A DNA stretch of 64,000 bases, from contig PLCO01000058.1 of assembly GCA_003134815.1 (NCBI GenBank), positions 21,755 through 85,754 of the forward strand, read 5' to 3'. Under the pieces are notes generated by a model, which saw nothing but the letters and a program-made list of their open reading frames with translations, did not search any database and had not been told where the DNA came from. The position numbers and the translations under genes were made by a program. The first letter of the stretch is position 1, and the number at the start of each line of letters is the position of its first letter. Shown one piece after another: positions 34,263 through 41,863 of the stretch. The stretch comes from Acidobacteriaceae bacterium. Lineage in GTDB: Bacteria; Acidobacteriota; Terriglobia; Terriglobales; Acidobacteriaceae.

Positions 34263-35063
34263 ATGTCGAAGCAACTTCTCGCAGCTCTTTTCGTGTTTCT
34301 GGTTTTCGCGCCACCTGACGGCGCGCAAGCGCCTCTTCCCGGAACGCAAGCGCCTCTTCGCGTCGCTGCCGCTGCCGATCTTGAGCCTGTTCTTCCGCCT
34401 ATTCTCGAGCAATTTCAGCGCGCCACAGGCATTCACGCCGAGGTCACTTACCAAGCCTCCGCCACCCTCACCGCACAGATTGAGAACGGCGCTCCTTTCG
34501 ATATTTTTCTCTCGGCCGATCTCAGTTTTCCTAAGCGCCTCATCGACGATGGCCTCGCCGACGCTGCCGGCTCCGCCGATTCCAGCACGCCCATGACGTA
34601 CGCACGAGGAACGCTCGTCCTGTGGGCGCGTAACGACTCGCATCTGCAGCCGCCCTCGCTCGATCTTCTCCGCTCGCCCGCCTTGAAGCGCCTCGCCATC
34701 GCCAATCCAGATCGCGCGCCTTACGGACGCGCCGCCGTCGCCGCTCTCCGCAGTCTAAATCTCTACAACACGCTCAAGCCGCGCCTGGTCACCGCCGAAA
34801 ACATCGCGCAGGCCGCGCAGTTTGTCGATTCCGCCAACGCCGATGCCGGCCTTATCTCGCTTACATCCGCGCTTACGCCGCGCCTCTCCGCCGACGGCGG
34901 GTACTTCGTCATTCCCCGCGACCTCTATCCCCCCATCGAGCAGGGCGCAGTCATCGTCAGCAACACCAAACAGCGCGCCGACGTCCACAAGCTGCTCGAT
35001 TTTCTGCTTTCGCCCGTCGTGCAGGCCGAACTCGCCAAATCCGGCCTGACGCCGGTGAAGTGA
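34263..35063 (+). CDS. modA: Molybdate ABC transporter substrate-binding protein
   Basis: 266 residues. Signal peptide at the start (KQLLAALFVFLVFAPPDG), then RVAAAADLEPVLPPILEQFQ, a typical ModA opening, with YQASATLTAQIENGAPFDIF and LSADLSFPKRLIDDG. It should capture molybdate or tungstate in the periplasm and pass it to ModB. An in-frame GTG at 34239 is an alternative start, but ATG 34263 places the signal peptide correctly. Its last bases overlap the modB start. Confidence 0.93.
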   Translation: MSKQLLAALFVFLVFAPPDGAQAPLPGTQAPLRVAAAADLEPVLPPILEQFQRATGIHAEVTYQASATLTAQIENGAPFDIFLSADLSFPKRLIDDGLADAAGSADSSTPMTYARGTLVLWARNDSHLQPPSLDLLRSPALKRLAIANPDRAPYGRAAVAALRSLNLYNTLKPRLVTAENIAQAAQFVDSANADAGLISLTSALTPRLSADGGYFVIPRDLYPPIEQGAVIVSNTKQRADVHKLLDFLLSPVVQAELAKSGLTPVK

Positions 35064-35740
35064 CCGCGATGGATTGGCAAGCATTCGCCCTCTCGCTTCG
35101 TCTCGCCGCAGTTACAACCGCGATTCTCCTCGCCGTCGCCGTGCCACTCGCCGCGCTCATCGTGCTAGGCCGCGGCCGCTGGCTCGCTGCCGTTGAAGCT
35201 CTCGCCACGCTGCCCATGGTTCTGCCGCCCACCGTCCTCGGCTTTTTTCTTCTCGTCATGCTCGGCCCGCGCACCGCCTTTGGCCGCGGCATCGCCGCCC
35301 TCCTCGGCCATCCGCTTGCATTTTCATTCGATGGCCTCGTTGTCGGCTCGGTCATCTACAGTCTTCCCTTCGCCGTTCAGCCTCTGGTCGCGGGCTTCGC
35401 CTCCGTTGATACCGCTCTCGTCGACGCGGCGCGCCTTCTCGGCGCAGGTCCTGTTCGCCTCGTTTCCAGCATTCTCATTCCTCTGGCCCGCCGTTCGTTA
35501 CTCGCTGCAATCGTGCTGAGTTTCCTCCATACCATCGGCGAATTCGGCGTCGTCCTCATGCTCGGTGGCGACATTCCCGGCGCCACGCGCACGCTTTCCA
35601 TTGTTCTTTATGACCAGGTGGAGAATTTCGACTACGCCGCCGCCGGTCGCACTGCTCTTTTGCTCCTTGGCCTCAGTGCGATGGCTCTCATCGCCATCTA
35701 CTCCACCAGCCGGAATCGCGGGATTACGCGCCGTGCTTAA
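35060..35740 (+). CDS. modB: Molybdate ABC transporter permease
   Basis: 226 residues with about five or six membrane helices. The EAA loop that contacts the ATPase is seen as VDAARLLGAGPVRLVSSILI. LPMVLPPTVLGFFLLVMLG and FLHTIGEFGVVLMLGGDIPG are standard for ModB. The start is the GTG whose last bases overlap the modA stop (GTGA); ATG 35069 is a possible alternative. It ends inside the start of modC. Confidence 0.93.
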   Translation: MTAMDWQAFALSLRLAAVTTAILLAVAVPLAALIVLGRGRWLAAVEALATLPMVLPPTVLGFFLLVMLGPRTAFGRGIAALLGHPLAFSFDGLVVGSVIYSLPFAVQPLVAGFASVDTALVDAARLLGAGPVRLVSSILIPLARRSLLAAIVLSFLHTIGEFGVVLMLGGDIPGATRTLSIVLYDQVENFDYAAAGRTALLLLGLSAMALIAIYSTSRNRGITRRA

Positions 35741-36437
35741 ATTCTCGCTCGACTCGCGCCGCGGCAGCTTCCACCTTCAGGTGGAATGTACTTTTGCGTC
35801 TGATTGGACGGTCATCTTCGGCCCATCAGGCGCAGGCAAAAGCACATTGCTTCGCTTGCTTGCCGGCCTCGATTTACCCCATCACGGCAGCATCGCGCTC
35901 GACGGCCGCGTGCTCACTGAAACCAACAGCGGCCTCCATCTCCGGCCCGGCCATCGCCAAACTTCGCTGGTCTCGCAGCAGCCCGCGCTCTTCCCTCACC
36001 TGAGCGTTGCCGCCAATGTGGCCTACGGCCTACGCAGTCTCGATCACGCCGCCCGCGCGCGACGAGTCGACGAAATGCTGGATCTGGTTGGCGCAACCGA
36101 CCTCGCTGCACGCCGCCCACAGGATCTCTCCGGCGGCCAGTCGCAACGCGTCACGCTGGCTCGCGCGCTTGCACCCGCTCCTCGCTTGCTTCTTCTCGAT
36201 GAGCCTTTTTCCGCGCTTGACGGCGTGGCCAGCGACGCCCTGCTCATCCGCCTGCAAATCTGGCTACGAGAAAGCAACGTACAAACCGCCGTGGCCACGC
36301 ACGACGCAACGGACGCGCTTGCAACTTCCGCAGAAGTCCTGCTCATTCGCGATGGCCGCCTCGTAGCGCTGGGCCCCGCCAGCGAAGTTCTCGCTTCTGA
36401 GCGCAGACGCCTTCTCGGTCGGTTGGAAACGAACTGA
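35733..36437 (+). CDS. modC: Molybdate ABC transporter ATP-binding protein, without C-terminal Mop domain
   Basis: 234 residues from a GTG that overlaps the modB stop by 8 bp. The frame is open further upstream, but that part lies wholly within modB. Walker A GPSGAGKST (30-38), Q loop SLVSQQPALFPHLSV, signature LSGGQSQRVTLARAL, Walker B LLLLDEPFSALDG and the H loop VATHDATDA are all present. The protein ends right after the nucleotide-binding domain, so the molybdate-sensing Mop domain of E. coli ModC is missing, as in many short ModC proteins. It completes a modABC operon. Confidence 0.93.
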   Translation: MLKFSLDSRRGSFHLQVECTFASDWTVIFGPSGAGKSTLLRLLAGLDLPHHGSIALDGRVLTETNSGLHLRPGHRQTSLVSQQPALFPHLSVAANVAYGLRSLDHAARARRVDEMLDLVGATDLAARRPQDLSGGQSQRVTLARALAPAPRLLLLDEPFSALDGVASDALLIRLQIWLRESNVQTAVATHDATDALATSAEVLLIRDGRLVALGPASEVLASERRRLLGRLETN

Positions 36438-36481
36438 TACGCACTGTATGAGCACGGATCAATTCCACTCCGCGAGAGCTT

Positions 36482-36518
36482 CTGTTCCCTAGTCCTTACT
36501 CCCTACTCCCTGTCTTTA
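36482..36518 (-). repeat. GGGA-type simple repeat abutting a stop codon
   Basis: On the minus strand the TGA of the hydrolase gene is followed at once by TAAAGACAGGGAGTAGGGAG, then TAAGGACTAGGGAACAG. TAAAGACAGGGA is identical to the sequence that includes and follows the trpE stop codon. Confidence 0.75.
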
Positions 36519-37352
36519 TCACGCCTCAAACTGCCGCAGCCACGGAGCCACAATCGCAGCCACCTTCTTCGGCTGCTCATAAGCGGCATAATGCCCAGCG
36601 CATGGAATTGCGTGAAGCTCGCATCCGCCCGGAGCGGCACGAAACGCCTCCATATCCGCGGCGGTCACGGTCGCATCCTCAGCGCCCGCAATCGCCAGCA
36701 CCGGCACGCGAATTGTCGCCACCGTGGGAACCGAATCCGGCCGCGCCGCCAGCCCCGCCTGCACCGCAACCACTGCCTCCTGCGTAAGCGTCATCTGCGC
36801 ACGCACTTCCCCCACAACCTCTGGCCGCTCGCGTCGAACCGACGGCGCGACCGTATTCTGCGCCATGCCGTCAAAGAGCGCGGCAACGCCTTCGGCCCTG
36901 GCGCGTGCAATCGTCTCAATGCGTTTGGCCAGGTTCGCTTCGGCATCCGGCTGCGGTTTTGAGCACACAAAAATCATTCCCCGCATGCGCTGCGGAGCTC
37001 TGCGCCACAACTCCAGCAGCACGTATCCGCCAATCGAGCATCCGCCAAAAATCGCCTTCGAAATGCCCAAATGATCAAGCAGCGCAAGCGTATCCAACGC
37101 AAGCTGTGCCATCGTGAGCACGGGCGCGCTCGGCACATTGGCGAATCCGCCCGTCGGCAGGCCTGTGCCCAGCTCCGAACTACCGTGCCCGCGCAAATCG
37201 GGGACGATGGCCCGAATACCGGCAAGTTCCCTCGTCAGCGGACGCCAATAGTCGTGGTCAAGTGGTGTGGGATGCAGCAGAACAACCGGCAGCCCCTCGC
37301 CAGCGTCAATGAAGCTCAATCGCGCGCCGCCGGAAACATAGTCGCCGGTCAT
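36519..37352 (-). CDS. Alpha/beta-fold hydrolase
   Basis: 277 residues. HP in VVLLHPTPLDHDYW (oxyanion region), RGHGSS, nucleophile Ser106 in GGCSIGGYVLLEL, the acid in AIAGAEDATVT and the histidine in PCAGHYAAYEQP form a complete catalytic set. The closest general group is that of 3-oxoadipate enol-lactonase and related esterases, but the substrate cannot be read from the sequence. It stands alone, convergent with modC, and its stop codon runs directly into a G-rich repeat. Confidence 0.88.
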   Translation of the reverse strand: MTGDYVSGGARLSFIDAGEGLPVVLLHPTPLDHDYWRPLTRELAGIRAIVPDLRGHGSSELGTGLPTGGFANVPSAPVLTMAQLALDTLALLDHLGISKAIFGGCSIGGYVLLELWRRAPQRMRGMIFVCSKPQPDAEANLAKRIETIARARAEGVAALFDGMAQNTVAPSVRRERPEVVGEVRAQMTLTQEAVVAVQAGLAARPDSVPTVATIRVPVLAIAGAEDATVTAADMEAFRAAPGGCELHAIPCAGHYAAYEQPKKVAAIVAPWLRQFEA

Positions 37353-37422
37353 ACTTGAGCCATCACGGTGGAGTAGGTCACGCCCGAGCCGGTCATATTT
37401 GAGCTAGGCATACCCAAGGATG

Positions 37423-37857
37423 CTACGCCCCCGGGTTCGGTCCCGAAAAACCTGCCGGACTCGATCCCGAATACGTGCCCGGATTCGGTCCCGGATTCGG
37501 TCCTGGATTCGGTCCTGGATTCGGTCCTGGATACGGTCCTGAAAACGGACCTTGATACGGCCCCGGATACGGCGACACCTCTTCCGGAATCCCGATCCAG
37601 GCTGCCAGGTAGGCCACGCCGACCAGCCCGCCAGAAAAAAAGAATCCGAGCACCGAGAATATGCGAATCAGGGCAACATCCCAACCGTAGGCCTGCGCCA
37701 GCGCCAGGCAAACGCCGCCAATCTGGCGTCCCACGTGTGGCCGCAACAGCGGCCGGCTCGGAATCGAGGCAGCCATCGGTACAGCTGCGCCGCAGCCCGT
37801 ACAGAAGCGCGCGTTCCCGTGCAATGCATTTCCGCAACTCTGACAGTAGACAGCCAT
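37423..37857 (-). CDS. Zinc-ribbon and PspC-domain protein with Pro-Gly repeat tail
   Basis: 144 residues. AAGGGA lies eight bases before this ATG. A zinc ribbon opens the protein (YCQSCGNALHGNARFCTGCG), followed by a PspC domain at about 38-92 (GRQIGGVCLALAQAYGWDVA, then IRIFSVLGFFFSGGLVGVAY) with one membrane helix. The last 50 residues are a run of PGPN/PGPY repeats coded by 12-bp tandem DNA repeats. PspC domains act in envelope stress responses in other bacteria; no psp partner genes are nearby. Repeat number may vary between strains. Confidence 0.88.
   Translation of the reverse strand: MAVYCQSCGNALHGNARFCTGCGAAVPMAASIPSRPLLRPHVGRQIGGVCLALAQAYGWDVALIRIFSVLGFFFSGGLVGVAYLAAWIGIPEEVSPYPGPYQGPFSGPYPGPNPGPNPGPNPGPNPGTYSGSSPAGFSGPNPGA
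37481..37540 (-). repeat. Five 12-bp tandem repeats inside the PspC gene
   Basis: Five near-identical copies of GGATTCGGTCCT (plus strand). On the coding strand they give the repeating tetrapeptide Gly-Pro-Asn/Tyr-Pro of the tail. The reading frame is kept because the unit is a multiple of three. Confidence 0.9.
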
Positions 37858-37944
37858 AATCAATCCCTTCCCAGAAACAACCCCGCTGCTTTCATCATAC
37901 GAATCCGCGCCCGGTCCGGTTCCACCGCGCCTCGCTTTCCCTGG

Positions 37945-38093
37945 CGCTCTAGTCCGAAGTCCCGTAGTCCCTTAGTCCCTACGTCCCTGTTTCCTGTCTT
38001 TCTACTCCCTACTGGGGTCCCCATCGACAGGTCCTCGTCGATGGGGTGGCTACTGGCTACTCCCTATTCCCTGTTTTTCTAGTCCCTGCTTTT
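37945..38093 (-). repeat. Simple repeats plus a palindromic element after the TPR gene
   Basis: On the minus strand the TGA of the TPR gene continues into AAAAGCAGGGACTAG and ACAGGGAATAGGGAGTAG. Further on is a palindrome, CCCCATCGAC (38019-38028) with GTCGATGGGG (38037-38046) and loop AGGTCCTC. Beyond it lie further AGTCCC/GTCCCT units on the plus strand. The palindrome matches the element at 40988-41023 in layout. Confidence 0.75.
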
Positions 38094-39311
38094 TCAATTC
38101 CCACTGTACGGTGCCCGCAGATATTTCCTCGCCTGATCGGCTCGCGAGGTATCCGGCCCGGCCTCAATCGCCGCCTGATAGTCTCGCACGGCAAGCTGGC
38201 GCTGTCCGCTCAAGTCGCGACACTCGCCCGCATCCACCAGCGAACGAATCTTGAGATCGAGCCCCACGCCCGCCGTCCCCGCCGCCTGCTCGTAGGCCTC
38301 GGCCGCATCGTCGAGGTGGCGCTGGCCGCGCAGCGCGTCCCCCAATCCAAAATCCGCCAGCTCCATCCGCGCTTCCGCAAAGTAGCCCGGCTTCGCGTTG
38401 TTTGCCTGGATCTGCCGATATACATCCACGGCCTTCATCCCCTCGCCTGCATCCCTGCGCAAATTCGCTACTTCCAGGCAAAACAGAAAGTCGTGCGGAT
38501 ACTCGTTCTTCAATTGCTCTACCACGTCAATCGCCGGGCCATACTTCGCCTCGCGGCGCAAAAACAGCGCGATCGCAGTTCTCGCGTCCACGCTTGTCAG
38601 CACTCCACGTTCGCCATCGTCGCGCAGCATCGCCAGGCCAGTCGCCTTCGATCCCGTAATTCCGGCAAACCCGATCATCAGCTTGAATGGCCACGGCAGC
38701 GCGCCAACTACATATTCGTAGACGCCCGTGATCAACTTCGCGTCCACATAATTCGGGTCCAGCTCCAGCACCCGAGCCGCGTCGTCCCTGGCCTTCGTCG
38801 CCAGCCGGAACCCCGTCCCAAACGCCCGCTCCACCATGGCCACATAAGTGCATCGCAGGCTGCGCACCCATGCGCGCGCAAACAACGCATTCACATCATT
38901 GGGATTCTGGCTCAGCCGCCAATCCGCCTCACGCACCGCTTCATCGGCCAGCGCAAAAATCTGGTCTCGCTTCTTCGCGTCTTCCGCCACGGCGTGCCGC
39001 CCGGTCAGGAAACCATCATTGGCATAGAAGGTGGTGTCGAGCAGGTCCTCGTGGAAAAGCTCCTGAAAGATCAGCGCGTTCAGCAGGTATGCCGTAGCCT
39101 GAGGGTCGCCGGGATGCGCCGCGTGATAGCGCCCAAACAGTTCAACCGCGCCCGAATAATCGAGATTGTAAAAATCTTTGAAGGCCGCGCGAACCTGCGG
39201 ATCGTAGTTCATGGGATTGGTGTCCACCGCCGCAGCCCATGCCGAGCCGCTCATCGCCAAACCCAGAATCCCGGTCAACCACCAACGCGCACGCACCAGT
39301 CCTACCCTCAA
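38094..39311 (-). CDS. Exported TPR-type protein of unknown function
   Basis: 405 residues. Signal peptide (WWLTGILGLAMSGSAWA) followed by a helical protein with tetratricopeptide-like repeats. Good examples are NLDYSGAVELFGRYHAAHPG, DPQATAYLLNALIFQELFHE, KYGPAIDVVEQLKNEYPHDF and HLDDAAEAYEQAAGTAGVGL. A central segment with hydrophobic character (YEYVVGALPWPFKLMIGFAG) is not TPR. The family looks like one common in Acidobacteria; its role is unknown but probably protein-protein contact in the periplasm. Confidence 0.8.
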   Translation of the reverse strand: MRVGLVRARWWLTGILGLAMSGSAWAAAVDTNPMNYDPQVRAAFKDFYNLDYSGAVELFGRYHAAHPGDPQATAYLLNALIFQELFHEDLLDTTFYANDGFLTGRHAVAEDAKKRDQIFALADEAVREADWRLSQNPNDVNALFARAWVRSLRCTYVAMVERAFGTGFRLATKARDDAARVLELDPNYVDAKLITGVYEYVVGALPWPFKLMIGFAGITGSKATGLAMLRDDGERGVLTSVDARTAIALFLRREAKYGPAIDVVEQLKNEYPHDFLFCLEVANLRRDAGEGMKAVDVYRQIQANNAKPGYFAEARMELADFGLGDALRGQRHLDDAAEAYEQAAGTAGVGLDLKIRSLVDAGECRDLSGQRQLAVRDYQAAIEAGPDTSRADQARKYLRAPYSGN

Positions 39312-39502
39312 CGTCGGTTTCCGTTCTTTTCTATCGTATCTCCCTAAGGTCGCCCCCTACGCTCGTATCGTCACGCCGACACGGCTTGCAGAAACCGGCC
39401 GCAGCAGAATCGCGACCGGACCGGCATTCGTGAATCACTATTGTGAATCAGGCGTCGCGAAATTGCTTTCGACAATAATCAGAAATCCGTTAGGATCGAA
39501 GT

Positions 39503-40291
39503 ATGCCCGTCCCGCAACAACTCAATCCATCCTTCGCCGCCACGCGTTCGCCCCTCCCCAACAGGCCCCCCTTCCCGGACAAAATCGACTTGGCGCGCGA
39601 ACGCCTCATCGTCGCTCTCGATGTGCCCAGCGTCGCCGCTTCGGAAGTTTTGCTCAACCGTCTCGACGGAACCTGCCAGTGGTTCAAGGTCGGCCTCGAG
39701 CTTTTCACCACTGCCGGGCCCGCCGTCCTTGAGCCTCTCGCGGCTCGCGGCCACTCGGTCTTCCTCGACCTCAAGTTTCACGACATCCCCAACACCGTCG
39801 CCGGAGCCGTCCGCTCCGCCGCCGCATGGGGCGTTCGCATGGTGAATGTTCACGCCGCCGGCGGCCCCGCAATGCTGGCCGCCGCAAAGGCCGCACTCGA
39901 CGGCGTCGCCAACCCGCCAGAGCTCCTCGCCGTCACCGTCCTCACCAGCCTGGATTCGGCGCAGCTCGAATCCACCGGCATCGCCCGTTCGCCCGCCCAT
40001 CAGGTTGAGCTTTTGGCCAAAATGTGTCTCGATGTCGGCATTCGCGGCTTTGTCTGTTCGCAGCAGGAGGCTGCTGCCCTGCGCGCCCTCACCGGCCTGG
40101 ATGGAATTCTCGTCGTCCCCGGCATTCGCCCCGCCGGTTCTGACAAAAACGACCAAAAGCGCCTGGCAACACCCGCTCAGGCGCTCGGTGCCGGCGCAAG
40201 TTTCCTCGTCGTCGGCCGGCCCATCACACAGGCGCCCGACCCGGCTCGAGCCGCCGAAGCAATCCTCAAAGAAATGGCTGAAGCGCTATAA
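39503..40291 (+). CDS. pyrF: Orotidine 5'-phosphate decarboxylase
   Basis: Final step of UMP synthesis. 262 residues, including about 30 extra residues before the normal start ARERLIVALDVPSV. Catalytic Asp-Lys-Asp array in FLDLKFHDIPNTVAG (Asp89, Lys91, Asp94), VNVHAAGG, VLTSLD and the phosphate-binding VVPGIRPAG and LVVGRPIT. An internal start nearer ARERL is not available as ATG, so the extension may be real. It is convergent with an exported-protein gene 12 bp away. Confidence 0.96.
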   Translation: MPVPQQLNPSFAATRSPLPNRPPFPDKIDLARERLIVALDVPSVAASEVLLNRLDGTCQWFKVGLELFTTAGPAVLEPLAARGHSVFLDLKFHDIPNTVAGAVRSAAAWGVRMVNVHAAGGPAMLAAAKAALDGVANPPELLAVTVLTSLDSAQLESTGIARSPAHQVELLAKMCLDVGIRGFVCSQQEAAALRALTGLDGILVVPGIRPAGSDKNDQKRLATPAQALGAGASFLVVGRPITQAPDPARAAEAILKEMAEAL

Positions 40292-40303
40292 GAGCCCCGT
40301 AGC

Positions 40304-40828
40304 CTAGACCGGGCCAGCCGCCGTGTTGCGCGCATGGGTCACATTGTCAGGGTCGGAAGTGAACGACTTGCCCGCCCCGTAAGCAAACTTGAAGTACTGC
40401 GGTCCGGATTTACGAATCGCATCATGGCTCCCGTCGTCCCAGGTTGCGCGAGCCTCGCCGTCAACATACTCCCAGCGGCCATTCACGTCGCCAATTGACC
40501 TGTGGGCGGTGCCATCCTCGTTCAGTGTGATGTCGAAGTTATTTCCGCTACCGTCGCCGCACTCCCATTTGCCGATGAACCGGCCACGGCTGGGAACTCT
40601 GTAGCTGTCCTCGGAAGCGGAGGAAGCTCCTCCCGCGAATTCGACACGCGCGATGTCAGAGAGGTTGAAGCTCTGGCGGTGGCCATCCTTGAACACGATG
40701 ACCATGGCGCCCGAGCTGTCTTTCGAAGCAGCGTGGGCGGCCACTTGGCTAAGCGACCCAGTCAGGCAAAGCAATACCCCGAGGCAGGCGATGCGAGCGA
40801 GGCGGGTGAGGCGAACAAAGCTCTTCAT
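40304..40828 (-). CDS. Exported protein of unknown function
   Basis: 174 residues; AGGAGAACC lies directly before ATG. Signal peptide ARIACLGVLLCLTGSLSQVA, then a small strand (MVIVFKDGHRQSFNLSDIAR) and a beta-rich domain, FIGKWECGDGSGNNFDITLN, HRSIGDVNGRWEYVDGEARA and WDDGSHDAIRKSGPQYFKFA. It looks like a small beta-barrel or lipocalin-like exported domain, a type I associate with Acidobacteria, without known function. Confidence 0.75.
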   Translation of the reverse strand: MKSFVRLTRLARIACLGVLLCLTGSLSQVAAHAASKDSSGAMVIVFKDGHRQSFNLSDIARVEFAGGASSASEDSYRVPSRGRFIGKWECGDGSGNNFDITLNEDGTAHRSIGDVNGRWEYVDGEARATWDDGSHDAIRKSGPQYFKFAYGAGKSFTSDPDNVTHARNTAAGPV

Positions 40829-40874
40829 TCGGTTCTCCTGCAGATTGAATACGCAATGAGCCTATAGAAGGTTC

Positions 40875-40953
40875 CGGAGATCGTGCGGCTCGAAATCGCG
40901 CGACCCGGAAATCGTACGACCGGAAATCCTGCGACCCGAAATCGTATGACCGT
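40875..40953 (+). repeat. Degenerate 15-bp tandem repeat
   Basis: Five units of GAAATCGTACGACCCG type: GAGATCGTGCGGCTC, GAAATCGCGCGACCCG, GAAATCGTACGACCG, GAAATCCTGCGACCC and GAAATCGTATGACCG. It lies just upstream of the exported-protein gene on its 5' side and so could sit in that gene's promoter region. Confidence 0.8.
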
Positions 40954-40987
40954 CTAGCGGACAATCTCAGATTGGAGTCCGGACTGC

Positions 40988-41145
40988 GGGGTCCCCAAGG
41001 ATAGGTCCACGTCCGTGGGGCGGCGGTCCCTCGCACTTGGGGACCGGGGATCGCTGGCTTGCGGGTGCCCACGGCCCGCGGTCCACACGGATAGGTCCAC
41101 GTCCGTGGGGTGGCGGTCCCTCGCACTTGGGAACCGGGGATCGGA
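40988..41145 (+). repeat. Duplicated palindromic element of the GGTCC type
   Basis: Both copies share GGATAGGTCCACGTCCGTGG, then GGCGGTCCCTCGCACTTGGG. In the first copy GGTCCCCAAG (40990-40999) and CTTGGGGACC (41036-41045) are perfect inverted repeats that enclose it. The block GGTCCCTCGCA(C/T)TTGGGGACC also occurs at 44746-44766, and GGGGTCCCCA...AGGTCC...GTGGGG is shared with 38013-38048. Confidence 0.85.
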
Positions 41146-41163
41146 CGAACACTACCCACAATA

Positions 41164-41243
41164 GTCCCTCGCTCCCTTGTTCCCTCGCTCCCTTGTTCCC
41201 TCGCTCCCTTGTTCCCTCGCTCCCTTGTTCCCTCGCTCCCTTG
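41164..41243 (+). repeat. Perfect 16-bp tandem repeat, five copies
   Basis: Unit TCCCTCGCTCCCTTGT repeated five times without change, then TCCCTGCTTTAA. On the minus strand it reads TTAAAGCAGGGAACAAGGGA, the same beginning as the repeats that follow stop codons elsewhere. Identical copies point to recent expansion. Confidence 0.92.
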
Positions 41244-41262
41244 TTCCCTGCTTTAACCGCAA

Positions 41263-41287
41263 AAAGCCCGGCTCATCGCCGGGCTTT
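41263..41287 (-). terminator. Rho-independent terminator for the small zinc-ribbon gene
   Basis: Perfect 10-bp stem AAAGCCCGGC/GCCGGGCTTT with loop TCATC. On the minus strand it ends in TTTTTGCGG, forty bases after the stop of the gene at 41328. Confidence 0.88.
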
Positions 41288-41327
41288 CTTGTCGATCAAA
41301 CCTCGATCTGCAAACTTCATGTAACGC

Positions 41328-41507
41328 TTAAAGCTTTTCGAAAAATTCGCACACCGAGCACGAAATGTAAACTCCGCCCGGCACGCCTCTCTCGCGATCT
41401 TTCACGCGCTTGACGATGCGCGTGGGCTTGCTGCACTTCGGGCAGTCAGTCGACTTCGTCGTGTCCATTACTTTCTTGCGGTCACCTGTTTTTGCAATCT
41501 TTGCCAT
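41328..41507 (-). CDS. Small zinc-ribbon protein of unknown function
   Basis: 59 residues from ATG 41507; AAGGAG lies about twelve bases upstream. Two CxxC pairs (DCPKCSK and SCSVCEF) are separated by a basic, arginine-rich loop (RIVKRVKDRERGVPGG), so the protein probably holds one zinc ion and may touch nucleic acid. The first 20 residues are Lys/Thr-rich. It has its own terminator, which supports a real, separately transcribed gene. Confidence 0.75.
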   Translation of the reverse strand: MAKIAKTGDRKKVMDTTKSTDCPKCSKPTRIVKRVKDRERGVPGGVYISCSVCEFFEKL

Positions 41508-41863
41508 TAGGTATTGGTTCTCCTTGTGAGGTGTCTCTGCCCACATCCCGTTCTAGCGGGACGGCTTCAACGGCGCGGCCGCTGCCCTCTCCTCGCTCCC
41601 ATGCGGGTGCCCCATCCAAGCTCCGCTTGGGTGGGTTCGAAGATCAGCACGACTCGCTCTTTCCAGTTTATATGAGCCAGGCCACCGGTCCAGCGGACCG
41701 CCAATTGTCCGTCCACCAGTTAGAAAATCCTTTCCCGACCCACCGCTGCCGCAGTAGAATCACGAGCGTTCCCCCAGAACCCTCAACGGCCTTCCCCGAA
41801 ACTCGACACGCGCCCTGAACTCCGCCCCTGCGCAACTTCCAAACTCGATTCCCCGGAGAAAAA
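41508..41863. other. 356-bp gene-free region with one palindromic element
   Basis: Between the leftward zinc-ribbon gene and the rightward multicopper oxidase gene. It contains the palindromic element at 41606-41635 and the promoters of both genes, which I could not locate precisely. GGAG just before the oxidase ATG is its ribosome site. No gene is seen. Confidence 0.5.
41606..41635 (+). repeat. Palindromic GGGTGCCCCATCC element
   Basis: GGGTGCCCCATCC opens a hairpin in which CCCATCCAAGC (41611-41621) pairs with GCTTGGGTGGG (41625-41635), 11 bp with one T-G wobble and a 3-base loop. The outer seven bases on each side are identical to the element inside uvrC (27134-27178); only the inner stem differs. 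Confidence 0.85.

Larger units (their letters stand above)
40829..41327. repeat. 499-bp gene-free region made almost wholly of repeats
   Basis: From left to right: five degenerate 15-bp tandem units of GAAATCGTACGACCCG type (about 40875-40953); two copies of a palindromic block (40988-41053 and about 41061-41145); five perfect 16-bp units (41164-41243); then a terminator for the gene at 41328. No reading frame here is credible, because all are created by the repeats. Confidence 0.85.

Noticed and set aside
35565..35732. A longer modC with 56 extra N-terminal residues
   Set aside because: The extra part is read from within modB in another frame; the GTG at 35733 matches the normal start of the ATPase domain.
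41164..41249. Regular repeats that might suggest a CRISPR array
   Set aside because: The 16-bp units follow each other without any spacer sequence, and there are no cas genes in the window.
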